From assembly GCF_004116465.1 (NCBI RefSeq), contig NZ_PDJV01000013.1:1-64000 (forward strand): a stretch of 64,000 nt of DNA, given 5' to 3'. Positions 1 to 9,436 of this stretch are shown one piece after another (positions within the stretch are counted from its first letter, which is position 1; each line of letters opens with the position of its first letter). This stretch comes from Arcobacter sp. F2176. Its GTDB lineage: Bacteria > Campylobacterota > Campylobacteria > Campylobacterales > Arcobacteraceae. A program made the position numbers and the translations under genes. The notes under the pieces were generated by a model, which saw only the letters and a list, made by a program, of their open reading frames with translations, did not search any database and was not told where the DNA came from.

Positions 1-365
1 TTTATATACCCTACTCTAGCATCTACACTTACATCACTAATTTTCCAATTAGAATAATGAGGATATATTGAGTTTTTTATTAATGCTTCTTTCGTAAATA
101 AATAGTTTTCAAAAAAGATTTTTATATATTTGATATTTGTATTATTTAGTGTCATATCAAGTATGTTATTGATTACTTCTTCTTTGTTTATTAAAAGATT
201 CTTTTGTAAAGTACTTATTAAAAATTCTCTATTTTTTTGATTAGTTTTTTCAAAATTTGATTCAATCAGTGCTTTTTCAGAAGAGTACATTAATGATATT
301 ACAAATAAAGATATAGAAATAATTATAAAAGCTATAAATATAAAAATCTTATTTCGTATTGTCAT
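1..365 (-). CDS. Membrane sensor protein, N-terminal part (runs off the window)
   Basis: Read from an ATG at 365 to the window edge, about 121 codons remain open with no stop. The protein starts MTIRNKIFIFIAFIIISI, a short basic tip followed by one membrane segment (about residues 5-27). A charged, probably periplasmic helix with SSEKALIESNFEKTNQKN comes next. This is the usual start of a cache-type sensor kinase, chemoreceptor or GGDEF protein, but the output domain lies outside the window, so the class cannot be named. The ATG is only 3 bases past the stop of the TolC-like gene upstream on the same strand, so it is probably the last or a later gene of that operon. Confidence 0.7.
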   Translation of the reverse strand, partial: MTIRNKIFIFIAFIIISISLFVISLMYSSEKALIESNFEKTNQKNREFLISTLQKNLLINKEEVINNILDMTLNNTNIKYIKIFFENYLFTKEALIKNSIYPHYSNWKISDVSVDARVGYI

Positions 366-368
366 TTA

Positions 369-3119
369 TTACTCTTTTACTATTTTTGCACTAGATTGAA
401 TATATGGATGATATTTATTTAAAGCTTTTAAAGCATCTTCTTTACTATCAAAAGTGCCTAAATTTATCTCTACTTTTTCATCTCCCAAATCTTTTATATT
501 ATAATTTTTCAATTCATACCTATTTAAGAACCAATTTACTTTATCTTTTTTGATTTTTACAGCATTAATTGTATATTTTTCTGAAGATGGTTTTTCTTTA
601 TCTTTTATTTTTTCTATTTTCTCTATTTTCTCTTCATTTATTGAAGGTTTATCTTGAACTTTCTTTTGAATAATTTTTTTTGTTTTTGCATCTCTTAAAT
701 GGGTTTTTGTCTCTTCTGAAAGTTTGACAAACTCTCCTTTTTTAGTAGAAAAACTTGGAGTTCCTAATTTCAAATCAGAATATTTTTTATATAAATCTTG
801 TTTACTTTTAATGCTTTCAATAATAGGAAAATATTTATCTTTTACATCACTAGATAATGAATTTAAGGCAAGTTCTGCTTTTTCATAACTATCATATACC
901 CCATAAACAATTTTTATCCACTCTTTTTTTGGACCATATCTAAAAATAAATGAATTATCATAAAGATTCTCACGATTAACAAGTCTTACTACACTATCAA
1001 GATTTGATAAAGTAGCAAGATTAATTGTGTAATAATCTTCATTTGCTAATAAAAATTTATCTTTGAACTCTTTATTTGTGAAATATTCTGAAGGAGCTTT
1101 TGGCACCATTTTAATTGTTCTAGTCTCAACTAATTCTTTTGGTTTTAATTGATCATAACCATCTATATATTTTTTATATAAATCTTTTATTTTCCCAATT
1201 GATACAACTTTATACTCTTTGTTTTCAACTTTTTTCAATGAATCCACAGCAGTATTAGCATCTTTTTTTGTTTCAAAAATACCATATGCCAAGACATTTT
1301 TAAACTTATAGTTTTCTAGTTCATCCACCATGAAAGATTTTTTAGAGAACTTATTACTTTTTATATAATTAAAAGTATCATAAATAGATTTGAACTTACC
1401 AATATAAATTGTAAAATAATCATCATCAGTATCTAAAAATTTATCTTTAAATTTTAAAATATCTTCTAAGGTATCAACTTTTTGAACTGTCGTTTCTTTT
1501 TCTTTTTTTTCTTTTCTTTTTGCAAATTCCATTAAATTTACTTGTTCAGCACTTAGTGCTGAGTTTTTCTTTTTATAATTACTTTTTGTAAAATCAATAA
1601 AATTATCTTTTGTAGGGTCTAGTTGAAAATGTTCTACAAGAGCACCTGATTCAAATAATAGTTTATAATAATCATTTAACCTATTTTGATAAGATTCTAT
1701 CAAAGAGACTTGTGCCGTATTTAGTTGTCTTTGTGCAGTTAAAAGTGTTAGTAAATCTTGTTCTCCATTTTTAAAAGCTTCCCAATAAGACTCCACTGTA
1801 ACATTTGAAGAATCTACTTCATCAATTGTACTTTGAATAGAATCATCTTGTGAATGCAAAGATTGATGCAAGTTTGAAATTATCCATTTTAATTTTCTTT
1901 TTTCTTCTTCAATTTTATAATTAACCTCTCTAATCGTACTATATACTGATAAAACCTTGTTATAGTCTTTATCACCATTATATAAATTATACTTAACTTT
2001 AATCATTGCAGAAGTTCTATTTTGGATATAAAGATCTTCAGGTAAAGCATCTTTGCTAAATATTCTTGTACTCGATAATTCAAGATCAACTTTAGGTTTA
2101 AATGAAGACTGTGCACTTTTTAATTTATTACGCTCAGATTCAATAGTCAATCGATAACTAACAATATTCAAATTATTTTCAAAGCTCTCCTCAATCAACT
2201 TATCTAATTCACCAACTTTTATTTTAAAGTTGTATTCATAGGGTAAAGTATCTTTGAATTTTTCTCCTGCAATATATTCATAATATCTCAAGGCCTCTAC
2301 AAACTTAGAGTTTGTTTTACTAAGTTTTGTTTCTGCGTTTGAAACACTAGCCTTAATAGAATTTAAATCTCCAATAGTAGCAGCACCCAATTTATATTTT
2401 GTTGTAACTATTTCCAGTATTCTTTTAAGTGATTTCATATTGGATTCTGTAACTAATAGTGATTGGTGAGAGAATACAACTCCCATATATGCTTTAATAG
2501 CATTTTGAATTTCTGTTGCTATTGAAAGCTCATATCGGTTTTTTGCAACTTCTAAACTCTTTTTTAAACCTTTGATTTTATATTCAGTAGCACCACCTGA
2601 ATATAAATTTTGTTTTAATTGAAGTTTTATTGTTTCATCATTGTATTTATTTGCGTCAGTATTACGACCATCATCGCTTGGATCTAGTTTAGTACGAGCA
2701 TTACTATATTCTAAATCAATAGTTGGCTTATATCCTGAATATGCAGTATCCAAATCAATTTGGGCTTGTCTTACTTTTTCTCTAGCAACTTTTACTTTAT
2801 AGTTATTTGAAATAGTCTCCAATACTACATCTATCAATGTTACCTTTTCGTATTTTTTTGCATCAGATGTACTTTCTTCGCCAAAAATTTTTTTCAAACT
2901 TTTTTCAATAGGTTTAGAAAAAATTGCAGTCTTTCCCGTATCTTTTCCTGAAATTCTCTCCATTCCTTTAGTCTTTTCAAGAAGTTTTTTTGGAGTTACT
3001 TCTATTTTAACAGACTCCTCCGAAGGAAGACTTTTTTCTTTATTATCTGGACTATTGGCAAATAATAAATTAAACGAAATAAATATAAATAAAATAGATA
3101 ATTTAATTATTTTCAACAC
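369..3119 (-). CDS. TolC-family outer membrane protein with C-terminal SPOR-like repeats (type I secretion)
   Basis: This is predicted to be the outer membrane channel of a type I secretion system. Residues 1-21 are a signal peptide ending LLFA. Residues of about 90-510 form two TolC-type helical repeats, with VTLIDVVLETISNN at the start, LKQNLYSGG as the first strand motif, KVKYNLYNGD in the second repeat and LLTLLTAQRQLN near the end. At 916 aa it is about twice a normal TolC protein. The extra C-terminal part holds three SPOR-like units (about 568-650, 685-770 and 850-916) with lines such as YFTIYIGKFKS, YYTINLATLSN and VEINLGTFDSKEDA. SPOR domains bind denuded peptidoglycan, so the extension may anchor the channel to the cell wall (inference). 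Its start overlaps the stop of the OmpA-like gene by one base. The divergent ABC exporter and HlyD genes complete the system. Confidence 0.85.
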   Translation of the reverse strand: MLKIIKLSILFIFISFNLLFANSPDNKEKSLPSEESVKIEVTPKKLLEKTKGMERISGKDTGKTAIFSKPIEKSLKKIFGEESTSDAKKYEKVTLIDVVLETISNNYKVKVAREKVRQAQIDLDTAYSGYKPTIDLEYSNARTKLDPSDDGRNTDANKYNDETIKLQLKQNLYSGGATEYKIKGLKKSLEVAKNRYELSIATEIQNAIKAYMGVVFSHQSLLVTESNMKSLKRILEIVTTKYKLGAATIGDLNSIKASVSNAETKLSKTNSKFVEALRYYEYIAGEKFKDTLPYEYNFKIKVGELDKLIEESFENNLNIVSYRLTIESERNKLKSAQSSFKPKVDLELSSTRIFSKDALPEDLYIQNRTSAMIKVKYNLYNGDKDYNKVLSVYSTIREVNYKIEEEKRKLKWIISNLHQSLHSQDDSIQSTIDEVDSSNVTVESYWEAFKNGEQDLLTLLTAQRQLNTAQVSLIESYQNRLNDYYKLLFESGALVEHFQLDPTKDNFIDFTKSNYKKKNSALSAEQVNLMEFAKRKEKKEKETTVQKVDTLEDILKFKDKFLDTDDDYFTIYIGKFKSIYDTFNYIKSNKFSKKSFMVDELENYKFKNVLAYGIFETKKDANTAVDSLKKVENKEYKVVSIGKIKDLYKKYIDGYDQLKPKELVETRTIKMVPKAPSEYFTNKEFKDKFLLANEDYYTINLATLSNLDSVVRLVNRENLYDNSFIFRYGPKKEWIKIVYGVYDSYEKAELALNSLSSDVKDKYFPIIESIKSKQDLYKKYSDLKLGTPSFSTKKGEFVKLSEETKTHLRDAKTKKIIQKKVQDKPSINEEKIEKIEKIKDKEKPSSEKYTINAVKIKKDKVNWFLNRYELKNYNIKDLGDEKVEINLGTFDSKEDALKALNKYHPYIQSSAKIVKE

Positions 3120-3784
3120 TACTTCTTCTCTACTTTAAGAATAAGATAACCAAATTCATTCTTATTATTAATATTTAAACTCTTTGGATTTAGTAAATCA
3201 ACTTGAACATCTTTTCTTTTATAATTAAGCTTTCTAACAAGATTCCTTGCATTTAAAGTACGAGCTAATGATATTTGTTTCATCACCGTAGCACTAATTT
3301 GATTTGTAGGATCAACAGCACTTACTTGAACAATATGATTAGGATATTTCTTTTTTACTTTTGCAATAAAATCTTTAATTTGGACAATAATTGGATCATC
3401 TAGTTTTATAGTATTGCTTCCAAAATTAATCACAAGATAATCATCAGATGATATTATTTTTTGTTTTGTATTATCATCTTCATAAATTCTACTTAAATCT
3501 TTACCAGCACTTTGTATATCACCAATATCTTCTGTTTTTTCTATAGGATCATCTATCTTTACATCAATTTTTTCTTTTTTAGAAACTTGAGAGGTACTAT
3601 TTTGAAGAATTAATTCATTTGTAGCAATTGTTCCAGTATAAGAAACTTTGAATTTAAACTGTGCATAATAAGCGATATTAACAATAGTAATTAATAAAAA
3701 AAGTAGCAAAACCAATATTACAGAAGAAAAAATATCAACAAATGGTGGCCAAGGATTAAATTCTTCAACGCGTTTTTTACCCAT
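3119..3784 (-). CDS. OmpA/MotB-like membrane-anchored protein
   Basis: A 221-aa protein with a short cytoplasmic tip containing NPWPPFVD, a single membrane helix at about residues 17-42, a linker and a C-terminal OmpA-like region (about 120-221). That region has IKDFIAKVKKKYPNH and LARTLNARNLVRKL, resembling the peptidoglycan-binding fold of MotB and OmpA. The topology is that of MotB/ExbD/TolR partners of a MotA/TolQ protein, and a MotA/TolQ-like gene lies directly upstream (11-bp gap). I infer that the two form an ion-driven or stator-like complex serving the secretion locus. It is not the flagellar MotB, since no flagellar genes are nearby. Confidence 0.75.
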   Translation of the reverse strand: MGKKRVEEFNPWPPFVDIFSSVILVLLLFLLITIVNIAYYAQFKFKVSYTGTIATNELILQNSTSQVSKKEKIDVKIDDPIEKTEDIGDIQSAGKDLSRIYEDDNTKQKIISSDDYLVINFGSNTIKLDDPIIVQIKDFIAKVKKKYPNHIVQVSAVDPTNQISATVMKQISLARTLNARNLVRKLNYKRKDVQVDLLNPKSLNINNKNEFGYLILKVEKK

Positions 3785-3795
3785 TATTTATCCAA

Positions 3796-4962
3796 TTACT
3801 TGTTTTCAATTTTAGATAGTCTTGCATCAAATTTATTCATAAAATCCATCATCATTTCATTGTTCTGATTTTGCACTTCCAATAATTGTCTTATATTTTT
3901 ATTTTGACTTGTTGCAATATTTGCTAAGCTTTGTATCGATTCATCTAAAGTATTAGAGTTACTATATTGATTTATATTTAATTCTTTGATTGAATTATTA
4001 ATGCCTTCCAATAAAGTAAGTTGATTTCCAGTTATTTTTGAACTTGATTCCAAGTTATCAGATAAAATTTTAAATAAAACTTCATTTGCTTCACTACTTT
4101 TTTTAAGATCATCTTTTAATTCACTCATGGACTCAGAGAAGATATCTAAAAACTTACGAATAACAAGTTCCCCAGAAATACCACTATTTTGATTAGAAGA
4201 ACTTACAGCATTAGTAACAGTTGTACGAATTCCTGAGGCCTCATTGAACTGTTGAATTACTTCATCAGATTGGGTATCAATGATTTTACCCTTCATCCAA
4301 TCTTCTATACCCTCTATAAAGGTTTCTTGATTTCTACTTAGGATATATGTCTTTAAACTTAAAATAATAGCAGTAGCAACACCAAATAATGATGAACCAA
4401 ATCCAATTGCCATACCACTTAAAGGTCCTGAAAAGCTACCAATAACTTCAGTTAAATTAATATCTCCACCTAGAGATAATACAATAGCACCCATTTCATC
4501 AATTGATTTTAAAAGTCCTGTAAATGTTCCAAAAAGACCTATCATTAAGGCAGTTGCTGTAAAGAAGTTTATATATATCTTTTGATTTTCAAACTTCTCT
4601 TCCAACCAAGTTGTAACATCTTTTGCTTCGCTTTGAGTAAAATATAAAGTACCAGATTTTGCTCTTTTATAAAACATATGAGCAATATTTGCTGGCATAA
4701 TTTTATCAATACCATTTAGATAATAAATTAATTCATCGCCCTTTTTATATGCCAATATCCCAAATGTACCAGCAAGCATTGTTAATCTAAATGCCGCATG
4801 ATAAACAATAACCATACCAATTCCCAAAATTGTAAGTACAGCAATATTAAAAGTAAGAGTGGCCATAAAAAAGTTTATGAAACTATCAAAGTTTGAAAAA
4901 ACTAAGAAAAATATAAAAAGCCAAAATATAAAATATATTTTTAATATTTTAAGTCTTCTCAT
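3796..4962 (-). CDS. MotA/TolQ/ExbB proton-channel family protein
   Basis: A 388-aa inner membrane protein. Two N-terminal membrane helices lie at about residues 8-60. A cytoplasmic stretch is followed by two further helices at about 130-155 and 180-205, carrying the family signatures MIGLFGTFTGLLKSI and MAIGFGSSLFGVATAI. The C-terminal third (about 270-388) is soluble and coiled-coil-like, with LDESIQSLANIATSQNKN and NMMMDF-type heptads. MotA/TolQ/ExbB proteins pair with a MotB/TolR/ExbD partner to convert ion flow into mechanical work, and the neighbouring 221-aa protein is the obvious partner. The role in type I secretion or adhesin display is inferred from context only. Confidence 0.8.
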   Translation of the reverse strand: MRRLKILKIYFIFWLFIFFLVFSNFDSFINFFMATLTFNIAVLTILGIGMVIVYHAAFRLTMLAGTFGILAYKKGDELIYYLNGIDKIMPANIAHMFYKRAKSGTLYFTQSEAKDVTTWLEEKFENQKIYINFFTATALMIGLFGTFTGLLKSIDEMGAIVLSLGGDINLTEVIGSFSGPLSGMAIGFGSSLFGVATAIILSLKTYILSRNQETFIEGIEDWMKGKIIDTQSDEVIQQFNEASGIRTTVTNAVSSSNQNSGISGELVIRKFLDIFSESMSELKDDLKKSSEANEVLFKILSDNLESSSKITGNQLTLLEGINNSIKELNINQYSNSNTLDESIQSLANIATSQNKNIRQLLEVQNQNNEMMMDFMNKFDARLSKIENK

Positions 4963-4970
4963 TACTTACC

Positions 4971-5924
4971 TTAAAATAAAAATAAAATGATAGATATTAT
5001 AAGCCCTAAAGCAACTGTAGTTACAGTATTTGTCATATTTTCAGCAATATGAACAAATCCACCACTACTTTCTGTAGTTTCTCCTACTATCATATAACCA
5101 ATTTCTGCACCATTTATATCTGTAATTTTCTTTATTGATCTAAAATAACCATCATCAACAATATATTTTGACTGTAAAAATTTATGAAATTTTTCTTCTT
5201 CAATATTTTTAATTGTTGTTGAAAAAAGAGTATCATATCTTGCTTTTTCAAAAATAAATTGTTCATTTATCTCTTCATATCTATTATTTTTGTATTCTAA
5301 AGAGATAAAAGGCAACATCTTTTTGTCTAAAATAAAAACATAGTCACTACCTTGTCTTAAAAAATCACTTTGAAAAGAGTGTATTGAATCTCTAAATTCA
5401 ACAACACCAAAAACTTCTCCATCTCTTATCAATGGAGAAAGATATGAATAAAATACACCTTCGGGTAGAACTTCTGACCCAAAAAGAGGTTTTCTTGTGT
5501 TTATTACAGTATTGATTGTATTTCTTAATACTTTATCTTTATTTTCAACATTATAAATTTTTATTTTTAAATCTGGATACCCCATTTTTAAAAATTCTTC
5601 ATTTAAATAATTTGAAATAGCTTCAAACATTATTTTATTATTGTTCTCAATTCCACCTAATAGAGTTCCATTTTGTTCTATAGAAACAAATAATTTTTCA
5701 AACTCTTTCTTTTTATTTTCTATTCTTATTTTTAGAATGTTTTCATAATTTTTAGTCATACTTGCATATACTTCTTTTGAAACTCTGTCTGTCATTGTAG
5801 TTATAACATACATACAAAAAAAGATTCCCATAACAGATAACACAGTTAAGGTAGTAAACCACATACCTTTATTCTTTTTAAGCTTTGCAATTAATTCTTG
5901 AAGTCGCTTGATAAATGTAAACAT
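4971..5924 (-). CDS. Cache-type periplasmic sensor protein without an output domain
   Basis: A 317-aa protein with a membrane helix at about residues 20-42, a periplasmic region of about 250 residues and a final membrane helix (about 298-317) that runs to the C-terminus. The periplasmic part looks like a double-cache sensor. It has the long entry helix NYENILKIRIENKKKEFE and conserved-looking lines such as SYLSPLIRDGEVFGVVEFRDS and IGYMIVGET. No kinase, GGDEF, EAL, HAMP or methyl-accepting domain follows, so on its own it cannot signal enzymatically. It is the first gene of the minus-strand operon, 8 bp before the MotA-like gene, which suggests that it signals through that membrane complex (inference). 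Confidence 0.75.
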   Translation of the reverse strand: MFTFIKRLQELIAKLKKNKGMWFTTLTVLSVMGIFFCMYVITTMTDRVSKEVYASMTKNYENILKIRIENKKKEFEKLFVSIEQNGTLLGGIENNNKIMFEAISNYLNEEFLKMGYPDLKIKIYNVENKDKVLRNTINTVINTRKPLFGSEVLPEGVFYSYLSPLIRDGEVFGVVEFRDSIHSFQSDFLRQGSDYVFILDKKMLPFISLEYKNNRYEEINEQFIFEKARYDTLFSTTIKNIEEEKFHKFLQSKYIVDDGYFRSIKKITDINGAEIGYMIVGETTESSGGFVHIAENMTNTVTTVALGLIISIILFLF

Positions 5925-6055
5925 TCTTAATTATTCCTAAATTTTAATAAGTGGCAATGATACATTATAGAAACATAAGTATAACTTAAATTATTACTTT
6001 TCTATAAGGATATTTTAGTTAAAATCTTCCCCATTTTACAATACTAAGGTTTATT

Positions 6056-8143
6056 TTGAATGCTATAAAAAATCTTCTACCTACTTTTAAATATATGCTA
6101 GATTTTTACTATGGTGAAGTTAGTGTAAATACCATATTAAGTTTAGATGCCATAAAAGATGATGATTTTGATATTGACTCAATTTTTACAGTTTGTGAAC
6201 AAATTGGATTAATATGTATCAAAAAAGATTTAAATGCACAAGATATTCCCTCACATTTCCTACCATGCATAATAATAGATGAAAATAACAACTCTGTAAT
6301 TTATAGAAAAAACATAGCAAATAAAAAAATAGAAATTTATGATTCTTTGAGAGAACAAGTAACTGAAATCAGCTATAAAGAGTTAAAAAAATATAATACA
6401 GCAATTTTAATTTTTAGGGAAGATACAAAAAAAGAGTTATTAGATAAAACCATCGATAATAATTGGTTTTGGAACCCCATTAAATCTTTTTGGAAGTCTT
6501 ATGTTGAAGTTGGTATTTTAACTTTTTTTATTAATATCTTTGCTTTATTTACACCATTATTTACAATGATTGTATATGATAGAGTTGTTCCAAATGCTGC
6601 TTATGATACACTTTTTGTATTAAGTCTTGGTCTAATAATTGTATTGATTTTTGACCTTGTATTTAAAAGTGCAAGAAGTCATATTGTTGATAAAACTGGT
6701 AAAAAACTCTCTATTTATTTTGAAGAAGCACTTATGAAAAGAGTTTTAGCTTTGCAAGCACAATATGATGTGATGATGACAGGAGCTAAAGTTAATTTGT
6801 TTAAAGAACTTTCAACTGTTCGAGATTTTTTTGCAACTAGAACGATTATGCAATTGATTGATTTCCCATTTTTCTTTTTTGCTTTGATTACTATATTCTT
6901 GATTTCATCAACTGTTGCTATGGTTCCACTTTTTATTTCAATAACTATAATAGTTATAAATTTATCTTTACAAATACCTATTTCTAATTTGAGCAAAAAA
7001 CATCTGGATAATGTGCAATCTAAACATAACTTTTTAATTGAATCTATTCAAGCAACTGATACGGTTAAACTATCAAATGCACTATCATCTAAAATTTTCA
7101 AATGGAGAAGTATCATCTCACATACGGAAGATGTTCAAGTGAAAATACAAAAAGTAAATACTTTTGCTATTAATATTTCACAATCACTTATTCAACTAAC
7201 AACAATTCTTGTAATAGCTGTAGGAGTATTTGAAATATCAAACAAAAATTTAAGTGTGGGTGGATTAATTGCTGTAACAATATTGGCAAGTAGAGCAATG
7301 GTACCAGTTATAAATATCTCATCTATGGTCATAAAGTTTAAAGAGATAAAAGACTCACTTACAAATCTTAGAGATTTTTGGAGTTTGCCATTAGAAAATG
7401 AAAAGAATATTGAGATAGGACTTGGGAAACTACATGGAGATATCGAACTAAAAAATGTCTCTTTTTACTTTAAAAATGCAAAGTATCCATCATTGGATAA
7501 TATTAATATAAAAATTAATAGAGGTGAAAAAATAGGTATTATTGGGCAAACAGGTGCTGGCAAATCTACTTTATTAAAATTACTTACAGGTTTACTTCAT
7601 CCAACACAAGGTAGTATTTTTATAGATAATCATAATATTTCAACAATACATCCTGTTGAAATAAGGGATAATATAGGGGTAATGGCACAAGAACCATTTT
7701 TATTCAATGGAACTCTAAAAGAAAATATTGAGCTATCAAAACCTATCAGTAAAGAAAAGATGATGGAATTAATTAAATTGACAGGATTAGAAGATTTAGT
7801 TAAAAAAAGTGGTCAAGGTGATGGTATACCTGTAGGTGAAAGAGGTTCTAATTTAAGTACAGGACAAAGACATTTAGTAGGTCTTGCAAGGGCAATAGCA
7901 AATGACCCATCAATTTTGATTTTGGATGAACCAACAACAGGATTAGATGTTGGATTAGAAAAAAAATTAATGCTTAATTTGAAGAATATTGTAGAAGAAA
8001 AAACTTTGATTCTGATTACACATAGATTTGCAGCTTTAGAATTAGTTGATAGACTTATCGTTATCAATGAGGGTAAAATTGTAGCTAATGGACCAAGAGA
8101 TGCTGTTCTACAAGCCCTAAGAAATCCAGAGGTAAAAAGATGA
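6056..8143 (+). CDS. Type I secretion ABC transporter, LapB-type
   Basis: Inner membrane exporter that couples ATP hydrolysis to export of a large protein through HlyD and TolC. Residues 1-125 form a C39-like domain with no cysteine at the position expected for the peptidase, so it is probably a substrate-docking domain and not a protease. Membrane segments occupy about 155-430. The ATPase domain has Walker A GQTGAGKST (G497-T505), signature LSTGQ (about 600), Walker B ILILDEPTTGLD (about 618-629) and the H-loop ITHR (about 654). The start is TTG at 6056, preceded by AAGG at 6046-6049; the nearby ATG at 6060 is out of frame. The gene is divergent from the TolC-side operon and overlaps the next gene by 4 bases. 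Confidence 0.9.
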   Translation: MNAIKNLLPTFKYMLDFYYGEVSVNTILSLDAIKDDDFDIDSIFTVCEQIGLICIKKDLNAQDIPSHFLPCIIIDENNNSVIYRKNIANKKIEIYDSLREQVTEISYKELKKYNTAILIFREDTKKELLDKTIDNNWFWNPIKSFWKSYVEVGILTFFINIFALFTPLFTMIVYDRVVPNAAYDTLFVLSLGLIIVLIFDLVFKSARSHIVDKTGKKLSIYFEEALMKRVLALQAQYDVMMTGAKVNLFKELSTVRDFFATRTIMQLIDFPFFFFALITIFLISSTVAMVPLFISITIIVINLSLQIPISNLSKKHLDNVQSKHNFLIESIQATDTVKLSNALSSKIFKWRSIISHTEDVQVKIQKVNTFAINISQSLIQLTTILVIAVGVFEISNKNLSVGGLIAVTILASRAMVPVINISSMVIKFKEIKDSLTNLRDFWSLPLENEKNIEIGLGKLHGDIELKNVSFYFKNAKYPSLDNINIKINRGEKIGIIGQTGAGKSTLLKLLTGLLHPTQGSIFIDNHNISTIHPVEIRDNIGVMAQEPFLFNGTLKENIELSKPISKEKMMELIKLTGLEDLVKKSGQGDGIPVGERGSNLSTGQRHLVGLARAIANDPSILILDEPTTGLDVGLEKKLMLNLKNIVEEKTLILITHRFAALELVDRLIVINEGKIVANGPRDAVLQALRNPEVKR

Positions 8144-9408
8144 AGCTATATTACCAAGATGAAGATTGGAACTACCAAATAGTTGTTTATCCTATGATTT
8201 TATTTGTAGTGATTTTTTTTATTTGGGCTACATTTACAGATATTGATGAAGTAGTAAAAGGAGAAGGGAAAGTAATCCCATCAGGGCAAACAAAAATACT
8301 ACAACACTTTGAAGGTGGTATCATATCAAAAATTTTGGTTCAAGAGGGAGATAGAGTAAAAAAAGGTGATATCTTATATAGAATCAAAAATAAATATTTT
8401 ATGGCAGATAAAAAATCACAAAATTTAGAAATTATGGCACTTAAAATAAAAGCTAAAAGACTAGAATCACTAATTGAAGATAAAGAGTTATCTTTTCCTT
8501 CTGAATTAACTTTTGATATGGATAACATAATAAAAAATGAAGTTGATATTTATAATGAAGAGATGGCAAATAAAAAAAGATTAATTGGCATTGCCCAAAA
8601 TCAATTAAAACAAAAGAAATTAAAACTAGAAGAATTAAAAACCAAATTTTTTAATATTCAAGTTGAATTAGAACTTGCAAAAGAAAATATGGAGATTCAA
8701 GATGCTTTACTTAAAAAAAATATTATTTCAAGAAAGAATTATTTAGTAGAATTAGCTAAAAAACAAACGCTTGTAACAGAAATACAAGAATTAAAAAGTA
8801 AAATTCCAATTGCCCAAGAAGAGATAAATGAATCTGAAAAAAAATATAAAAATGTAAATTCTGAAATATTATCAAAAAACTTAAAACAATTGTCAGAAGT
8901 AAATCTTCAGATCAAACAAATAGAAGAAAAATACAAAGCAAGTGAAGATAGAGAATTAAGAAAATTTGTTATAAGCCCAGTAAATGGAATAGTTAATAAA
9001 CTTTATTTTAATACAGTAGGTGGAATAATTAAACCAGGAGACAATATAGCAGAAATAACACCTATAGAAGACTCTTTGATTATTGAAGCAAAAATAAGAG
9101 CATCAGATAGAGCACAAATATGGCCTAATCAAAAAGTTTCTATAGAAATAACTGCTTATGATTTTTCAAGATATGGTTTATTAGAAGGTAAAATTATATC
9201 TATATCTCCGGATAGCACAGAAGATAAACTTGGTAATCTGAACTACTTTATAAAAGTAAAAGCAAATAAACTTGGATTTGACAATAAAACACCAATTCTA
9301 CCTGGTATGGCTGCTAATATTAATATTTTAACAGGTAAAAAAAGTATTTTAAGATACTTAATAAAACCATTAAAAGATATAGCTAAAAACTCTTTAACAG
9401 AACATTGA
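8140..9408 (+). CDS. HlyD-family membrane fusion protein (type I secretion adaptor)
   Basis: A 422-aa periplasmic adaptor linking the ABC exporter to TolC. It has one N-terminal membrane helix (about 17-35), the biotinyl-lipoyl-like half-motif GGIISKILVQEGDRVKKGD (about 54-72), a long coiled coil (about 90-275) rich in K/E/L, and the second lipoyl half with VISPVNGIVNKL (about 279-290). A beta-barrel follows, with WPNQKVSIEITAYDFS and LPGMAANINI. These features match HlyD/LapC closely. Its ATG overlaps the TGA of the exporter gene (ATGA, 8140-8143), which implies translational coupling. Confidence 0.92.
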   Translation: MKLYYQDEDWNYQIVVYPMILFVVIFFIWATFTDIDEVVKGEGKVIPSGQTKILQHFEGGIISKILVQEGDRVKKGDILYRIKNKYFMADKKSQNLEIMALKIKAKRLESLIEDKELSFPSELTFDMDNIIKNEVDIYNEEMANKKRLIGIAQNQLKQKKLKLEELKTKFFNIQVELELAKENMEIQDALLKKNIISRKNYLVELAKKQTLVTEIQELKSKIPIAQEEINESEKKYKNVNSEILSKNLKQLSEVNLQIKQIEEKYKASEDRELRKFVISPVNGIVNKLYFNTVGGIIKPGDNIAEITPIEDSLIIEAKIRASDRAQIWPNQKVSIEITAYDFSRYGLLEGKIISISPDSTEDKLGNLNYFIKVKANKLGFDNKTPILPGMAANINILTGKKSILRYLIKPLKDIAKNSLTEH

Positions 9409-9436
9409 TAAATAACTATTATATTTAAGGATTTAT

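Noticed and set aside
3119-4962. Flagellar motor genes motA and motB
   Set aside because: The C-terminal coiled coil of the MotA-like protein and the TolC/exporter context do not fit the flagellar stator, and no flagellar gene is near.
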